NCBI GenBank assembly: GCA_025642075.2
Contig: JAODUO010000124.1
Coordinates: 1-64,000 of the forward strand
Direction of reading: 5' to 3'
From: Ridgeia piscesae
Taxonomy: Eukaryota; Annelida; Polychaeta; Sabellida; Siboglinidae
DNA: 64,000 nt
Part shown: piece after piece, positions 12,562-25,261 of the stretch
Layout: each line of letters begins with the position of its first letter
Numbering within the stretch: the stretch's first letter is position 1
Notes under the pieces: generated by a model
The model's input: only the letters and a program-made list of their open reading frames with translations
Told to the model about the DNA's origin: nothing
Databases searched by the model: none
Made by a program: the position numbers and the translations under genes

Positions 12562-13189
12562 TGGTCCCTGGCTAACACCTCCCTGGCCACTTTCCGCGTG
12601 TCTTTATCTGCGTTCCAGTATCGGCTAGGTGCTAGACTTTTAAAACACTGATTGCCACATAGCACATCCAAATAGCCTACATATGAATAGAGATATACGC
12701 GTATAATACCGTTATACGTTATTGTATAAATTATAATTATTTTTTATCTCGAATATTTACATGATTCAACACGTATTTTACCTGCTTGGTGTCAAATAAA
12801 CATTATGGCCATATGGGTACATTGAAGTCTACCTACGACAGATTTGTTATAGTGGAGTTTGTTCAGGTCAAACTCGATCACCAAGGCGTCATATATCAGC
12901 CGAAATATGCTAAACATAATGTGCACTTTTCTTTAAAATAAGTACCTTATCTCAAATTTTTCAAGGTTTGGCAGGGTGCGGCACCTGCACAATCTAGCGC
13001 GTTTGCTTCAGTTCGTTTCCCTATATACCGATAAGATAGCGTAGGCAAACATACTTCACATCAAGTAGTAAATATACATGTAACTGATACTTATATTTAA
13101 ACAATATATATTCCACTTTTGTATTCGATTAAGTAAGTATTAATATCATCAAACTGAAAACAAAAACGTATGCCATATCGACTGTAATA

Positions 13190-13293
<104 letters not shown>

Positions 13294-13635
13294 GACAACC
13301 TGAATATATTACGTGTTTTATTTCATTGTGGATGGGCTGGAAAAACAAATGGGCTTCCTCTATGGGACAAGGTTTTTTTCATACAAGTTTGCGCCCTTGT
13401 AAAAACGGGACTCTTAATGATATTATGCGACGTAAGGTTTTGCTGATTTAAGCCAATGTTCGTTATTGAAATGAAAGTGCACAGCAAGTTTTCTTTTGTT
13501 GAAATGAAAGTACAAATAAATGTGTGTTAGTAAAATGTAGGTGTTTCGCATTGACATTCAATCGTAATGGCAAGTGTTTTAATCATATGCAAATGCTTTT
13601 GTGCGTGAACATTAAATACAACTTTACATGCGACC

Positions 13636-13653
13636 ACGCACGCACGCATGCAA

Positions 13654-13749
<96 letters not shown>
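13636..13749. repeat. (CGCA)n followed by (CA)n microsatellite
   Basis: A short CGCA run leads into an uninterrupted CA dinucleotide tract of about 46 units. Confidence 0.98.
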
Positions 13750-13752
<3 letters not shown>

Positions 13753-14222
13753 CTGTTATATGATGGGGACACCCTGATTATATTTTAGGGATTCGGGTGG
13801 TATGCCGAAAGAAAAAGCTGTGAACCATTGTGTTCAATAGTAACTGAAAGTTTTATTGTAGACCCAATCGCTTCATATTATTATCTGCATGTGTGCGAGT
13901 AAAAGTATCTTAAACGTGTACAGGTAGCCATGATTATGATTGAAGAATGTTATAAAAATTATCTCGGTTTATAAAACCAATTGCATTATTTCACTCAAAT
14001 ACGCCGTGTTTACAGGGATGTTTTGTATTTGGAATATATGAATCCACTCTGAAATTGTGGTACAAACTGCGCACGAAATAAAAACAGCCATCAACTGCGC
14101 AACATAACCTATGCTGTATGAATATATTACTAAATGTATTTTTTTTATCCCCGTTTGAAAATCATATGATTATGACTGATGAAACTGTGCAATAATGTTC
14201 CTATGCTTTGTTTTATGTTAAG

Positions 14223-14390
14223 CGTTATGTGGACAAGGGGAAACTAAATGCAATGTTAGATGCACGGCTGCTTGCCAGAAACCGATACCGAAATGCATCG
14301 AAACCTGTGTTTCCGGTTGTGTGTGCCCACCCCGATTTCCTTTTCTCCAAAACGGGCTATGCATAACTAAGAAACAATGCGACACGGAAG
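14223..14390 (+). CDS. Gene A exon: TIL (trypsin inhibitor-like) ten-cysteine domain
   Basis: This 168-nt exon lies between an acceptor ending TTATGTTAAG and donor GTACGT and is phase 1 at both ends. It encodes ten cysteines spaced 6-3-3-6-3-3-1-11-5, the TIL pattern, with the characteristic SGCVCPPRFPF and LCITKKQC blocks near the end. TIL domains act as secreted serine-protease inhibitors or as structural modules in mucin-like and matrix proteins. The exon joins the Kunitz exon upstream and the CBM14 exon at 20146 downstream in frame (G + AA makes Glu). Two different inhibitor folds next to a chitin-binding domain suggest a matrix-anchored antiprotease. Additional exons between these three cannot be excluded. 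Confidence 0.88.
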
Positions 14391-15269
14391 GTACGTACCA
14401 CAGATGGACACGAATGTCTTGATGTTCGAATGCTTAAATATTACGAATAAAACCAAAGTACCCAGGAAAAAAAACATTGTGTTATTTTTCAGTGTATTGG
14501 GGTTAAATAGTCAGTCTACTAAATAACATTGGAATGCCCTCGGTGTGTCTACTAATAGGTATACTTTTCTTGTGCGAAGTATACTATTGATATTGTCGCC
14601 CTCCGCGGACGTGCGGACACATTTACCTGGTAGTTTCACAGTAAACTTACATGAACATAATTATAACGAGATTTGTCATCAAAATTGCTTACTCACTATC
14701 CGCTATAGTAATTGCGTCCATATTAATTGAAAGAGCCAATTGCTAACTAGTTCTTCAAATTGTTAAATGAAATGTAAGTTAGATTACGTTGCATTTATTT
14801 TCTCTCCAGTAATGTCCTTTTTCGCTATTCGCTAAATGAGAGAATGTGGAGCTCGTCTTGTTATTTTTGGCAGTACTTGATTGCAGTCAACTATACAGCG
14901 GTTGGTTGCTAACTTTGCGTATATCATGAACCGACATGACCACGCCGGTGTACCTACAAAATATTTAAGGCACTGACAACAGCCGATTCGGTCTACAACA
15001 ATTGAAATTATTTCATGTAGTCTAGTTGCAGAACAGCGAACCTAGAAATTGTAATTACTGTAAGGTTTCGTGATTGATATGTGTTCATTCTTAATTGGCT
15101 TATTAGCATAATTAGCATTATTAACGCTTGGTCCAAGCAAACCTAATAGGCCTAGAATCATGTGTGATAGCACTTTTCTATACAAGTTTGACTCGCGGAA
15201 TTCGTTCACACTTAAGAAAAAACACTTAAGAATAAACAACTAGCATACCGCACTAAGGATATACAAACA

Positions 15270-16618
15270 ATGAAAAACGCAGACAGACAGCTACAAACAG
15301 AAATCGCACAGGCAAAACAAAGGTATCGTGAAAAGGTTGAAAATAAGTTCAGCTGCATGAGCATTAAAAATGCCTTTGCGCACTTGAAAAAGGTCGTTCT
15401 GACAACGTATCTGTCCCTTCCACTACTGATCCATTTAAATTTGCTTCAGACTTAAATTTGTTTTATAACAGATTTGACAGCCAAACTTATTCTACTGAAT
15501 GTGAGACGCTCCTAGCTGCTGGCCCTTTAACCCTACCAGGTGGTATTGAAATGTATACAGTGGATGTCACAAATCAGTTAAACAAATCTAAGGTTAATAA
15601 ATCTCCTGGCCCAGACGGCATTCAAGGCCGCTTACTTAAAGAGTGTGTAGTTGAGCTAAGTCCGGCATTTCAGCCCTTGTTTCGACAATCTGTGGATAGA
15701 GGTGTGATTCCAGAGGTGTGATTCCTATCATATGGAAAACTTACGTAGTGGTACCCATCCCCAAAATGTCATCCCCGTCAGAGTTAAGCCAATTCAGACC
15801 AGTGGCTCTAACGTCCATCACCATGAAATGTTTTGAAAGATTGATTCTTATCTTCTCCCACATGTTCAGTCTAAACTTGACCCATGTCAGTTCGCTTACC
15901 GTTCCAGAAGAGGCACTGACGATGCAGCAGCGTGCCTTCTGCACAAACATTTAGGACACATGGAAACAGCTAGTAACTATGCTCGAGTTGTATTTATCGA
16001 TTTGTGTTCAGCATTTAATACCATGCAGAGACATGTCATGATTGATATATTACAGAAACTGGAAGTTCCAGCCGCACTTGTTTATTGGTTTTCAATTTCT
16101 TATGCTATGGCCAACAGTGGGTTCGAGTGTCGGTGAAATTAGGTCACCAGTGCTTGTTCGCAACACAGGTGCGCCTCAGGATTGTGTCCTGAGTCCATTT
16201 TTTTACACTTTGTATACTAATGACTGTTGGAGTGTTGATCCATCTACCATGTTTGTGAGGTATTCTGATGATACAGCCATGCTCGCTCTTTTGAGTGATT
16301 TTGCCTCATACCAATAATATTTTTCTTCAGTGGTACGTTTCTCCAGTTGGTGCAGTACTAACTTTCTGTATCTCAATGTTTCAAAAAACGAAATCAATGT
16401 GCATAGACTTCCGTCTGAATAGAACTGTCATTAGTCATACTGTCATCAATGGTGAACCTGTAGAACAGGTACATTCACTCCAGTACCTTAGTGTTGTGTT
16501 AGCTACCAAACTGACCTTTACAGAGCATGTTACAGCCGTGCAAAAGCAGCACGTTCTTCTAAAATTGCGAGCTTTCAGCGTTGACCCAAAACTTCTTCTG
16601 TTATTAAACCTCTCATAA
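15270..16618 (+). mobile_element. LINE reverse transcriptase remnant, plus strand
   Basis: Consecutive broken frames carry RT landmarks in order. These are NKSPGPDGIQGRLL (about 15595), PIPK...LSQFRPVALTSITMKCFERL (about 15750-15840), GAPQDCVLSPFFYTLYTND (about 16170-16220), FVRYSDDTAM (about 16250; the catalytic DD is retained) and a C-terminal YLSVVLATKLTFTEHV block (about 16480-16540). At least four frameshifts or stops separate them. The C-terminal part of what seems to be the same LINE family recurs at 58832-59167. The copy lies in the last known intron of gene A, in sense orientation. Confidence 0.88.
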
Positions 16619-16949
16619 TGCTTGTACTATCCTGCTTTTTCCGTAAGTAACCGTACCAGCCTTTTTTTAAATCTCACATAAATGTATAAAATCAAGGTCA
16701 TTTGTGGCTCAAAATTGTTGAAATTTACTTACCTTCCCCACTTCGCGTAACTGACAATCAAACAGACAATCAATGGTTTTATTTATAGTTAATTTTACTA
16801 AGCAGAGAAACATTAACCTATGGCTAATATAACCAAATGTAAACATTCATAGTAAAACCAAATTAACATGGTTAATAACATTATCCATCCAATGCTGAGT
16901 ATTGTTCTTATAACTCATCCTGATCAACATAATCAACATAATCATATTC

Positions 16950-17943
16950 AAGGTCCTGTTGGTCATCCTCCATCTTCCTCTTTCTTCGGGCATGGGATGC
17001 AGCATTCATCACCTGCTGTACAGAGGTAGTAGATTGTGCAGCTTAGTTCTTCAAGGTAACAGCTGCAATTGCCTTCCTTATATGCCTTGTTCTTCGCTCG
17101 ACAACGGCCAAACCTGGGGCAAGTTATCCCATCGTCTATTTTCCAACCATACTCTGATATGGAGACATCTGAAGGATCTTGTTCGTCAGCTGCCTTTCAA
17201 AGCAACATCTACAGGTGAGCACGTCGCGGTGTGTTTCCATTGGAGGCAATAACATGATGCGCATTGGCTTCCACTGTTTGCTGCTGCACAAATTGTACCG
17301 AGTTGAGTCATCGAGGTGCCCATTTCTTGTCCATACAGTGCCGCAAACAACTGCTGACCAACTGCCATGAAGTCCGCTTGAGTGGCATTCTCCTCACCCA
17401 GCACGTCGAACAGCCCTAGAAAGGCGTTGCTTTTGCATGGGCTCCAGGTAGCTGTGAGCATACTGTGTCCCCTAAGTTGGCACGTGTGGCATTGATATCA
17501 AGAACAACACCACCCCACTTCTTCATCTGCACAGCAACACGAACCTGTATATCGTAAAGCCTCATCCAGTAGACCAGCAGGACGAAAATGTCGCTGTCAT
17601 CGTTGAGAATTCTGACCACCTGACGACCAGCATGGGCGGCCTGAAACAGCTAGTTGATGATGGTGATGTCTGCTTCATCGTGTAAGAACACGCCATCATC
17701 CCTGCTTTCAACTGACACCCCACACCCCAGGTTGAACGTGCTGATAAGACGTGACAGGCTACGCATGTTATGTTTGTTCCTCATCACTGCACCGACTTGG
17801 CAGAGGTCAAGGTTGAATGTAGTGGAGCCAACAGCAGCTTGCCGGTGCCTCTCATGGCCTTTAGCCGACATTTTAGTGTAAGGATCAAAAACGAGGATTG
17901 ACTCTGTAGCAGCACACAATCCAAACCGCGCTTTCAATGACAA
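16950..17943 (-). pseudogene. Degenerate ORF of the EEADT / DTDV / TGCD-motif family
   Basis: Minus-strand frames 17943-17650, 17619-17416 and 17461-17186 translate in order to FLHDEADITII, then VRILNDDSDIFVLLVYW, then QLPGAHA. Together these resemble (H)EEADT ... DTDVxVL ... LTGCD, a motif series I recall from uncharacterised, transposon-associated proteins common in invertebrate genomes. A stop separates the first two blocks and a frameshift the last two. A second relic with better motifs lies at 52497-53090. The biochemical role of this family is not known to me. It sits inside the inverted-repeat block 15.03-19.06 kb. Confidence 0.55.
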
Positions 17944-17989
17944 ACCGCGCTTTTATAGAAAAGCTCCAGATGTATGGTTTGTCCTAACA

Positions 17990-18365
17990 TATTGAAGGAT
18001 GGATGGCAACCTTTCTAGTTGGCAGAACTCAACGAGTAAAACTAGGAAATGAATATTCACTTTCTGGTCATTCCAATGGAGGAGTATCGCAAGGAACATT
18101 GTCTGGACCTAAACTTTTCCTTGTTTAAAAAAGTATTTTAAAATGACTGTTCCACTGTATAAACATGTCGACGACAGTACATTATTTGAGATATGCAACA
18201 GAAAGGATTTATATGTTATATAAGAATTGCTTGATGTTGCAGCTAGGTGGAAAGAACATGACAATTAATTCGGAAAAATCAAACGAAATAATTATTAATT
18301 TTGCACAAGATGGCAATTTCAGAAGCACTGACATCTCGAGGCAGTGCCACGAGAGGTATATTGCC
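17990..18365 (+). mobile_element. Short LINE reverse transcriptase fragment, plus strand
   Basis: The + strand frame starting near 17998 reads WMATFLVGRTQRVKLGNEYS and shortly after GGVSQGTLSGPKLFL, an RT motif block (GxPQGTxxGP). A VDDST-like palm motif is out of frame near 18166, and a MTINSEKSNEIIINFAQDG block follows at about 18259. It differs from the LINE at 15.3-16.6 kb and is truncated on both sides. Confidence 0.75.
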
Positions 18366-19255
18366 TAGTTGTGGTGTCCAGCGATGAAAATGTATGGTAA
18401 TAGACGCTTGATGCAGAGCAGCTGTAGAAGCCAATCCCCTCTCTAGGAGCGAAGCAACTGGTGTGCGAGCAAGGCTGGGGTTGTGTGGTTGTCTACGCAG
18501 TGGCGACCAGTTGGATAAAGCCGTGCTCTCTCCAGAAATTCACATTTCTCCATCCACGTCTTGAAGCCAGTCTGCAGGAAGGATTGTAGGAAAATGAAAG
18601 AAACCATTCTGAATGCGCCAACGCACGCACCCATGTTTCCCCATGACCCATGACGCTGCTGATTCCCCCGAAGAAAATGCTTGGTCACAAATATAAGTTA
18701 CATACATGTATAATTTTTGATTATGATGTATAAAAATAAGTAATTGTCAACAATGTTAAGCCAAACATGACATTGACCTTGATTGTATACATTGACCTTG
18801 AAAATTAATCTCGACAAAATTATAAGAAATTTATTTCTCCAGTCAAACTCATATAGAAAAGTGCTATTACACATAATTCTAGGCTTATTAGTTGTACTTG
18901 GAGCAAGGATTAATAATGCTAATTAGCTAATTAAAAATGTTCCCCAAAGTTTGCCCAGTGCCAACAAAGCTCAACATCGTCCAGACACTCATGTGAATAC
19001 ATATCAATAAAAACCCTTACAGTAATTACAATTTCTAGGTTCACCGTAGAAAGGATACAGCTGACAAATAGTCTAATATCTAAAGATATATGCCTGAAAG
19101 CCATTGTCATTTTAAAATAATTACGTGTTCGATGCCCGTTTAATTTCGTTTCATCATTGTTTTAATGTTATATGTTCATTTGCACATATAACGTGCTGCT
19201 GTTTCCTCCGGAACACAAATAAACGCCAAACTGTAATTAACACAGTATCTAGTTC

Positions 19256-19525
19256 TCACGATACTACCTGGCAGACCGGTTAAATCAAACACCATCTGAA
19301 CTTCTCTGGGAAGCATCCATCAAAGCCGCAATTATTGCGCGAAGGCTGGTCATACAAATAACCACCACTGTCTGTAGCCAGATACGTATTCACACAGATG
19401 AGTGAACTGGTAAAATGTAGAATGAAGTATATTGTCCAAGGTTTAACACCGCAGCACAGGATTCGAGCCTCGGTTATGTTAGTCGGCATTCCTAACCTCT
19501 ACACCCTGAGCAACTGCGCTCTTCA
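19256..19525 (-). mobile_element. tRNA-derived SINE, copy 1
   Basis: Read on the minus strand, it begins with a tRNA-like head (A-box-like TTGCTCAGGGTGTAGAGG, B-box-like GGCTCGAATCC). The body is shared with the copies at 26.3 and 55.3 kb: a CAGTTCACTCATCTG-like block, ATCTGGCTACAGACAGTGG, and GAAGTTCAGATGG or its equivalents. The similarity across three copies makes the SINE call strong even though each is diverged. Confidence 0.75.
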
Positions 19526-19784
19526 ATTATATATTAAAATTATTACGCTCTACATGTATGATGTATCGTACCAGCGGTTAGAATTGATGGCAGTATAGCA
19601 TCCCCAAAACGTAAACATATTATGTTTATCAGACGGCAAGAAACCCATCAAAATCAAATCAATATATGCCTGGTTTACGAGAAAACATCTGCCCCTAAAT
19701 ACGTTAAGAATTGTGTTCGCCCATGAGTGCGCGTGCACCCGCCTAGGATTGAACAGGGCACCTTTTATGACATTGTGACAGTGT

Positions 19785-19965
19785 CACATTAGTAAAAAGG
19801 TTGTACTCTCGATCGGAAGATCACATGTCCGAGTCCTGTGCCGACATATTGGATCTTGGGGAGGTTATTTCGTTTTATGTTGCTCCAGTCAACTCTGTTG
19901 TACCGTTGAGTGCCTGATTATGCAAGGGTTGATAATTGTCTATACTGATGCAATGCATATATATT
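19785..19965 (+). mobile_element. Partial SINE-like fragment, plus strand
   Basis: A B-box-like TGTCCGAGTCCTGTGCCGACA is followed by ATCTTGGGGAGGTTATTTCG and TTGCTCCAGTCAACTCTG. This resembles the central part of the tRNA-derived SINEs seen nearby (their GCTCCAGTTCACTCAGCTA block). Only one end is recognisable, so the boundaries are approximate. Confidence 0.45.
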
Positions 19966-20145
19966 CGCGCATTAGTTCCAGTTGAATTGAATGTTTTTTT
20001 CACACAAGTTGATATATTGTTCATTTTCACAATTCTCCCACGGAATAACATACATTCTTTTAGCAGTCTGTATTACCGAATAATGTAAATTAATGTAACC
20101 TTGAATGTATATGTTTGAACAAAACATGCACGTGACTTGTTGTAG

Positions 20146-20345
20146 AAGAGTTCCTATGTCCTGTGGTTTACGGCTACTTCCAGAACCCGACCAACTGCTC
20201 TAAATACAACATCTGCTACATGTATGCTCTCAATCCTAGAGTATGCCGTTATTCTTATTTTGATCCGGACATTTTGCAGTGCAACTATGTTAGCGAAATT
20301 AAACCCAAGTATCTCAGATCTTGCAAACATGGTATCATTGATTGA
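20146..20345 (+). CDS. Gene A terminal exon: chitin-binding type 2 (CBM14/peritrophin-A) domain
   Basis: The exon starts after acceptor CTTGTTGTAG in phase 1 and ends in TGA (20343-20345). It encodes six cysteines spaced 12-5-9-11-13 with the aromatic FDP motif (YFDPDILQCNY), the peritrophin-A/CBM14 pattern that binds chitin in extracellular matrices. The C-terminus KYLRSCKHGIID parallels NYLRYCEPF of the gene B last exon, and both exons follow an identical 10-base acceptor. An ATTAAA at 20422 is a plausible polyadenylation signal. Gene A therefore ends Kunitz-TIL-CBM14, tail-to-tail with gene B. Confidence 0.9.
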
Positions 20346-20421
20346 GTATCGACTGATAAAAAGTGTGCTTTACGATGCTGAAGGCAGTTTGGAGCGTTGC
20401 CAGACGTGTTGTTGTTGAAAC

Positions 20422-20427
20422 ATTAAA
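20422..20427 (+). terminator. Candidate polyadenylation signal of gene A (ATTAAA)
   Basis: ATTAAA lies 77 bp after the TGA of the CBM14 exon, in AT-rich sequence. The hexamer is frequent by chance here, so this is only positional support. Confidence 0.45.
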
Positions 20428-20429
20428 AC

Positions 20430-22450
<2,021 letters not shown>

Positions 22451-22604
22451 CGTTTGGTTTGGTAGAAAGATGGAAGTCAAGGAAATGGGTGGTGATTAAT
22501 CATTCCCCAAAACATGAAAGTTCAACCCACAAGCGCATGTGTGGATGCCCGTGCACAAACACACATACACACGCACACACACACAAAACACACACACACC
22601 GGTG

Positions 22605-23120
22605 GATGGTCAAAGGTCAAGGTCAAAATGGTGTCCTCAAACAAGGTCAAAGAACAAGTGGAGCCAACTGACGGATGTCTTCAGCAAACACCCCAAAAAT
22701 ACGTGTCTTATTTTTAAACTCCTAAACTCTTAAAATAGTCAACAGGCGATTTTGGCGAGCGTTTTGATTGGCTGTTGCGGAGGAAGGGTGGCATGTGGTC
22801 ATGTCCAGTATGTAGGCCACGTAGATTACGTTCTCCAAAAATAGCCAAGAGGCTATTCTAGCGCGGAGGAAGGGTCATGCCCAGTATGTAGGCCACATAG
22901 GTCACTTTCTCCAATGATGGTCAAGAGGTGATTCGGGCGTGGCGCGGAGGAAGGGTGGAAGGGTCATGTCCAGTATGTAGGCCACATAGGTGACGTTCTC
23001 CAAAAATAGTCAAGAGGCGATTCGGGCGCGGAGCGGCGCAGCGCGGAGGAAGGGTGGAAGGAGGAAGGGTCATATCCAGTATGTAGGCCACATAGGTGAC
23101 GTTCTCCAAGTATGGAACGT
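22605..23120 (+). repeat. Tandem repeat array, four units of increasing length (about 76-106 bp)
   Basis: CCAGTATGTAGGCCACRTAG recurs at about 22805, 22881, 22970 and 23076. Each copy is followed by a GTTCTCCAA block, then AATAGTCAAGAGGCGATTC and GCGCGGAGGAAGGGT. Spacings are 76, 89 and 106 bp because the GCGCGGAGGAAGG part expands. The lead-in (GGTCAAAGAACAAGTG through TTTTGATTGGCTGTTGCGG) has a second copy at about 32480-32620 in the same orientation. Confidence 0.85.
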
Positions 23121-23239
23121 ACATGTATCGTGCGTGCGCATGCGTGTGCGTGCGCGTGCGTGGCCGCGTGTGTCAGTGTGTGTCCGTATGTGTTCGTATG
23201 TGTCAGGCACGACATGTTTACATACACGGTGAGTTTATA

Positions 23240-24860
23240 GTCAATATTTTGCGAAAGACATTTGATTGGACACTACACTTAGATTAGCTGAATAGGTGAT
23301 GCAATCACAATCAACAACGCATTTCAGTTCAACACATTCTACTTTTTTTCCAATTGTGCAGCAGCAATATATTTTATTCAAAAAGACCCCTGACCACATG
23401 TTTGTAGGTACAGTATGGATGCACACATAAGAGCATCAGTTTGACCCAATTATGACTACACACATACATCTGCAAAACATAACTAATTATTTTCTGTTTG
23501 TTATTGCTGATTTGCAGCTTATAAATCAATTATGGTGTTATGGCCCAATAAAGTCAGACCTTTAGTCTGAGACGAAATTCAAATCACATATTTATGTATC
23601 ACTTTCTTGTACAGCCGGTAGTGGTACAATAAAGTGTGTTCCATTATGTTCATGTCTGAAACACTCATCCATGGGGTCAGAGCAAATAATGTCATGGTTT
23701 CTTTGCCCCAGTGTAAGAACTGTCGATCTACCCTGTTCATAAACAACAAAATCTTGTCCTCACAATGGCAGGTGTTGGTGCTACAATTACAAAACAATTC
23801 CCAACTGCACATTACAACAACACACAAAATGTACCATATTTTACCTCTACATCAGAATATCGAGTGGATGGTTTATAACCAATAGAGCACACATACAAAG
23901 ACTATTGAAAGGAAGTCGACTGTAGATTCTGTAAGTACACATAATCGGATAATTTCCATATATACGATCACAGAAAATGAAGTACGTGGCATAAAACTTT
24001 GATAACATAGCTTGCATTAAGAAAGTCTTTCATGTCTGCATTGGGACACACTTCGTTTCACGCACAATACATAAGATCTCTCCAGTATTGCTTTCAAATC
24101 TAAAACAGGAAAATACCCATAATGGGTCCTAATCTTTTACATCTGACAAGTGCAACAACTGGTTCACATTAAATGTACAATACTATCAACCATACAAAAC
24201 TGGAACATTGCTGCACAATGTTTCAGTGCATTTTCAGCCATATCAACCTCAGCTGGACTGATCCTATCATGAAGAAGTGTATTAATTGAAAACACCAAAA
24301 GAAACCAGTGATTTAAGTATTGTTGTGGTAACACAATTAATGAGTGATAGAGCAGAAATGATTTCCATTCAGAACCATTCCAAAACTTTCTTTCAGACAG
24401 ACGTCTTGGCAGTCAAGAAATGTTACTTGGTATTCTCATACTGGGCTGCCTAGGATTATTTCGGACAAACTTTGACCAATATGCCCATAAGCCCCTGCGA
24501 AAAACGATGTTCCGTGTATTAAGTAACCTCCCTCTATCGCGTCTAGAAATATTGTGGTGGCGATTCAATTAATTCATTCAGAATAAAATTATTTTCACAT
24601 TTACATATTACTTATTTGTTCTTTAACCATGCAGTTCTAATGACACTTCTAACATACACGCATCAAGTATCTGGATGAGATCGACGGTAATGCAATAGGT
24701 CACAGGTGCCATGGCATTGCCACTGCCAGTTGCACGCCTTTTTCGAATTTTTCCAAAGGGGCGAAGTCGCCATTGTAAACACTGAATATATAATTACCAC
24801 AGTCCTGTCCCCAATCAACTCCAATTGCACGGAGTCTTGCCATATGTATGATGACACATC
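23240..24860. other. No recognisable gene
   Basis: Only short frames occur. An 82-codon minus-strand frame at 23827-23579 matched nothing I know and has no splice-site or motif support. Probably intergenic or repeat-derived. Confidence 0.4.
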
Positions 24861-24866
24861 TACAGG

Positions 24867-24867
<1 letters not shown>

Positions 24868-24939
<72 letters not shown>
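24868..24939. repeat. (TA)n microsatellite
   Basis: 72 bp of uninterrupted TA dinucleotides. Confidence 0.98.
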
Positions 24940-24941
<2 letters not shown>

Positions 24942-25009
24942 TCCATTTAAATTTATGGCCTGAGCCTGAGGCTCAGGTTGTGTCTGTGAGTGTGATTGTG
25001 ACTGTCTGT

Positions 25010-25110
25010 GTCACATGGCGAGACTCCGCATGACTGGAGCTGATTGGGGTAGGGACAAAATAATTATATTCTAATGACGGACTACAGTCGTAGTTTCCGG
25101 CTGTTGAAAA
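25010..25110 (+). repeat. Short copy of the dispersed repeat found at 11.34 and 43.79 kb
   Basis: The stretch from CATGGCGAGACTCCGC through GACTGGAGCTGATTGGGG to ATTCTAATGACGGACTACAG aligns with 11350-11450, and its second half aligns with 43805-43840. Confidence 0.6.
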
Positions 25111-25261
25111 TAAACGATAACTTCCATTGTGCATTTTCGTGTATTGTAAAGCACCATAGAATGTTATTATATAAACATAATGCTGTTAGGTAATTATGAT
25201 TGTCCGCAGCGACACCTATCGAGTCGATTGGAACCCGCTTCTCATGAGTTCCGGTTAGCTG

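Larger units (their letters stand above)
15028..19055. mobile_element. About 4 kb block bounded by an inverted repeat
   Basis: The left arm (about 15028-15195) and right arm (about 18845-19055) are reverse complements. Both contain CAGTAATTACAATTTCTAGG or its complement, ATATCAAT, the TAATAATGCTAATTA block, TTCTAGGC and GAAAAGTGCTAT. The right arm has an extra segment of about 45 bp. Between them are plus-strand LINE relics and a minus-strand EEADT-motif ORF relic. The arrangement fits a DNA transposon whose interior was later invaded by LINEs, but it could also be two independent copies of a short repeat in opposite orientation. Confidence 0.6.

Noticed and set aside
13524..13763. His-Thr and Cys-Val repeat frames
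   Set aside because: Translation of a (CA)n microsatellite; the same applies to 59769-60082.
23579..23827. 82-codon minus-strand Cys-containing frame as a possible gene B downstream exon
   Set aside because: It lies beyond the gene B stop codon, lacks flanking splice sites in phase 1 and its cysteine pattern matches no module.
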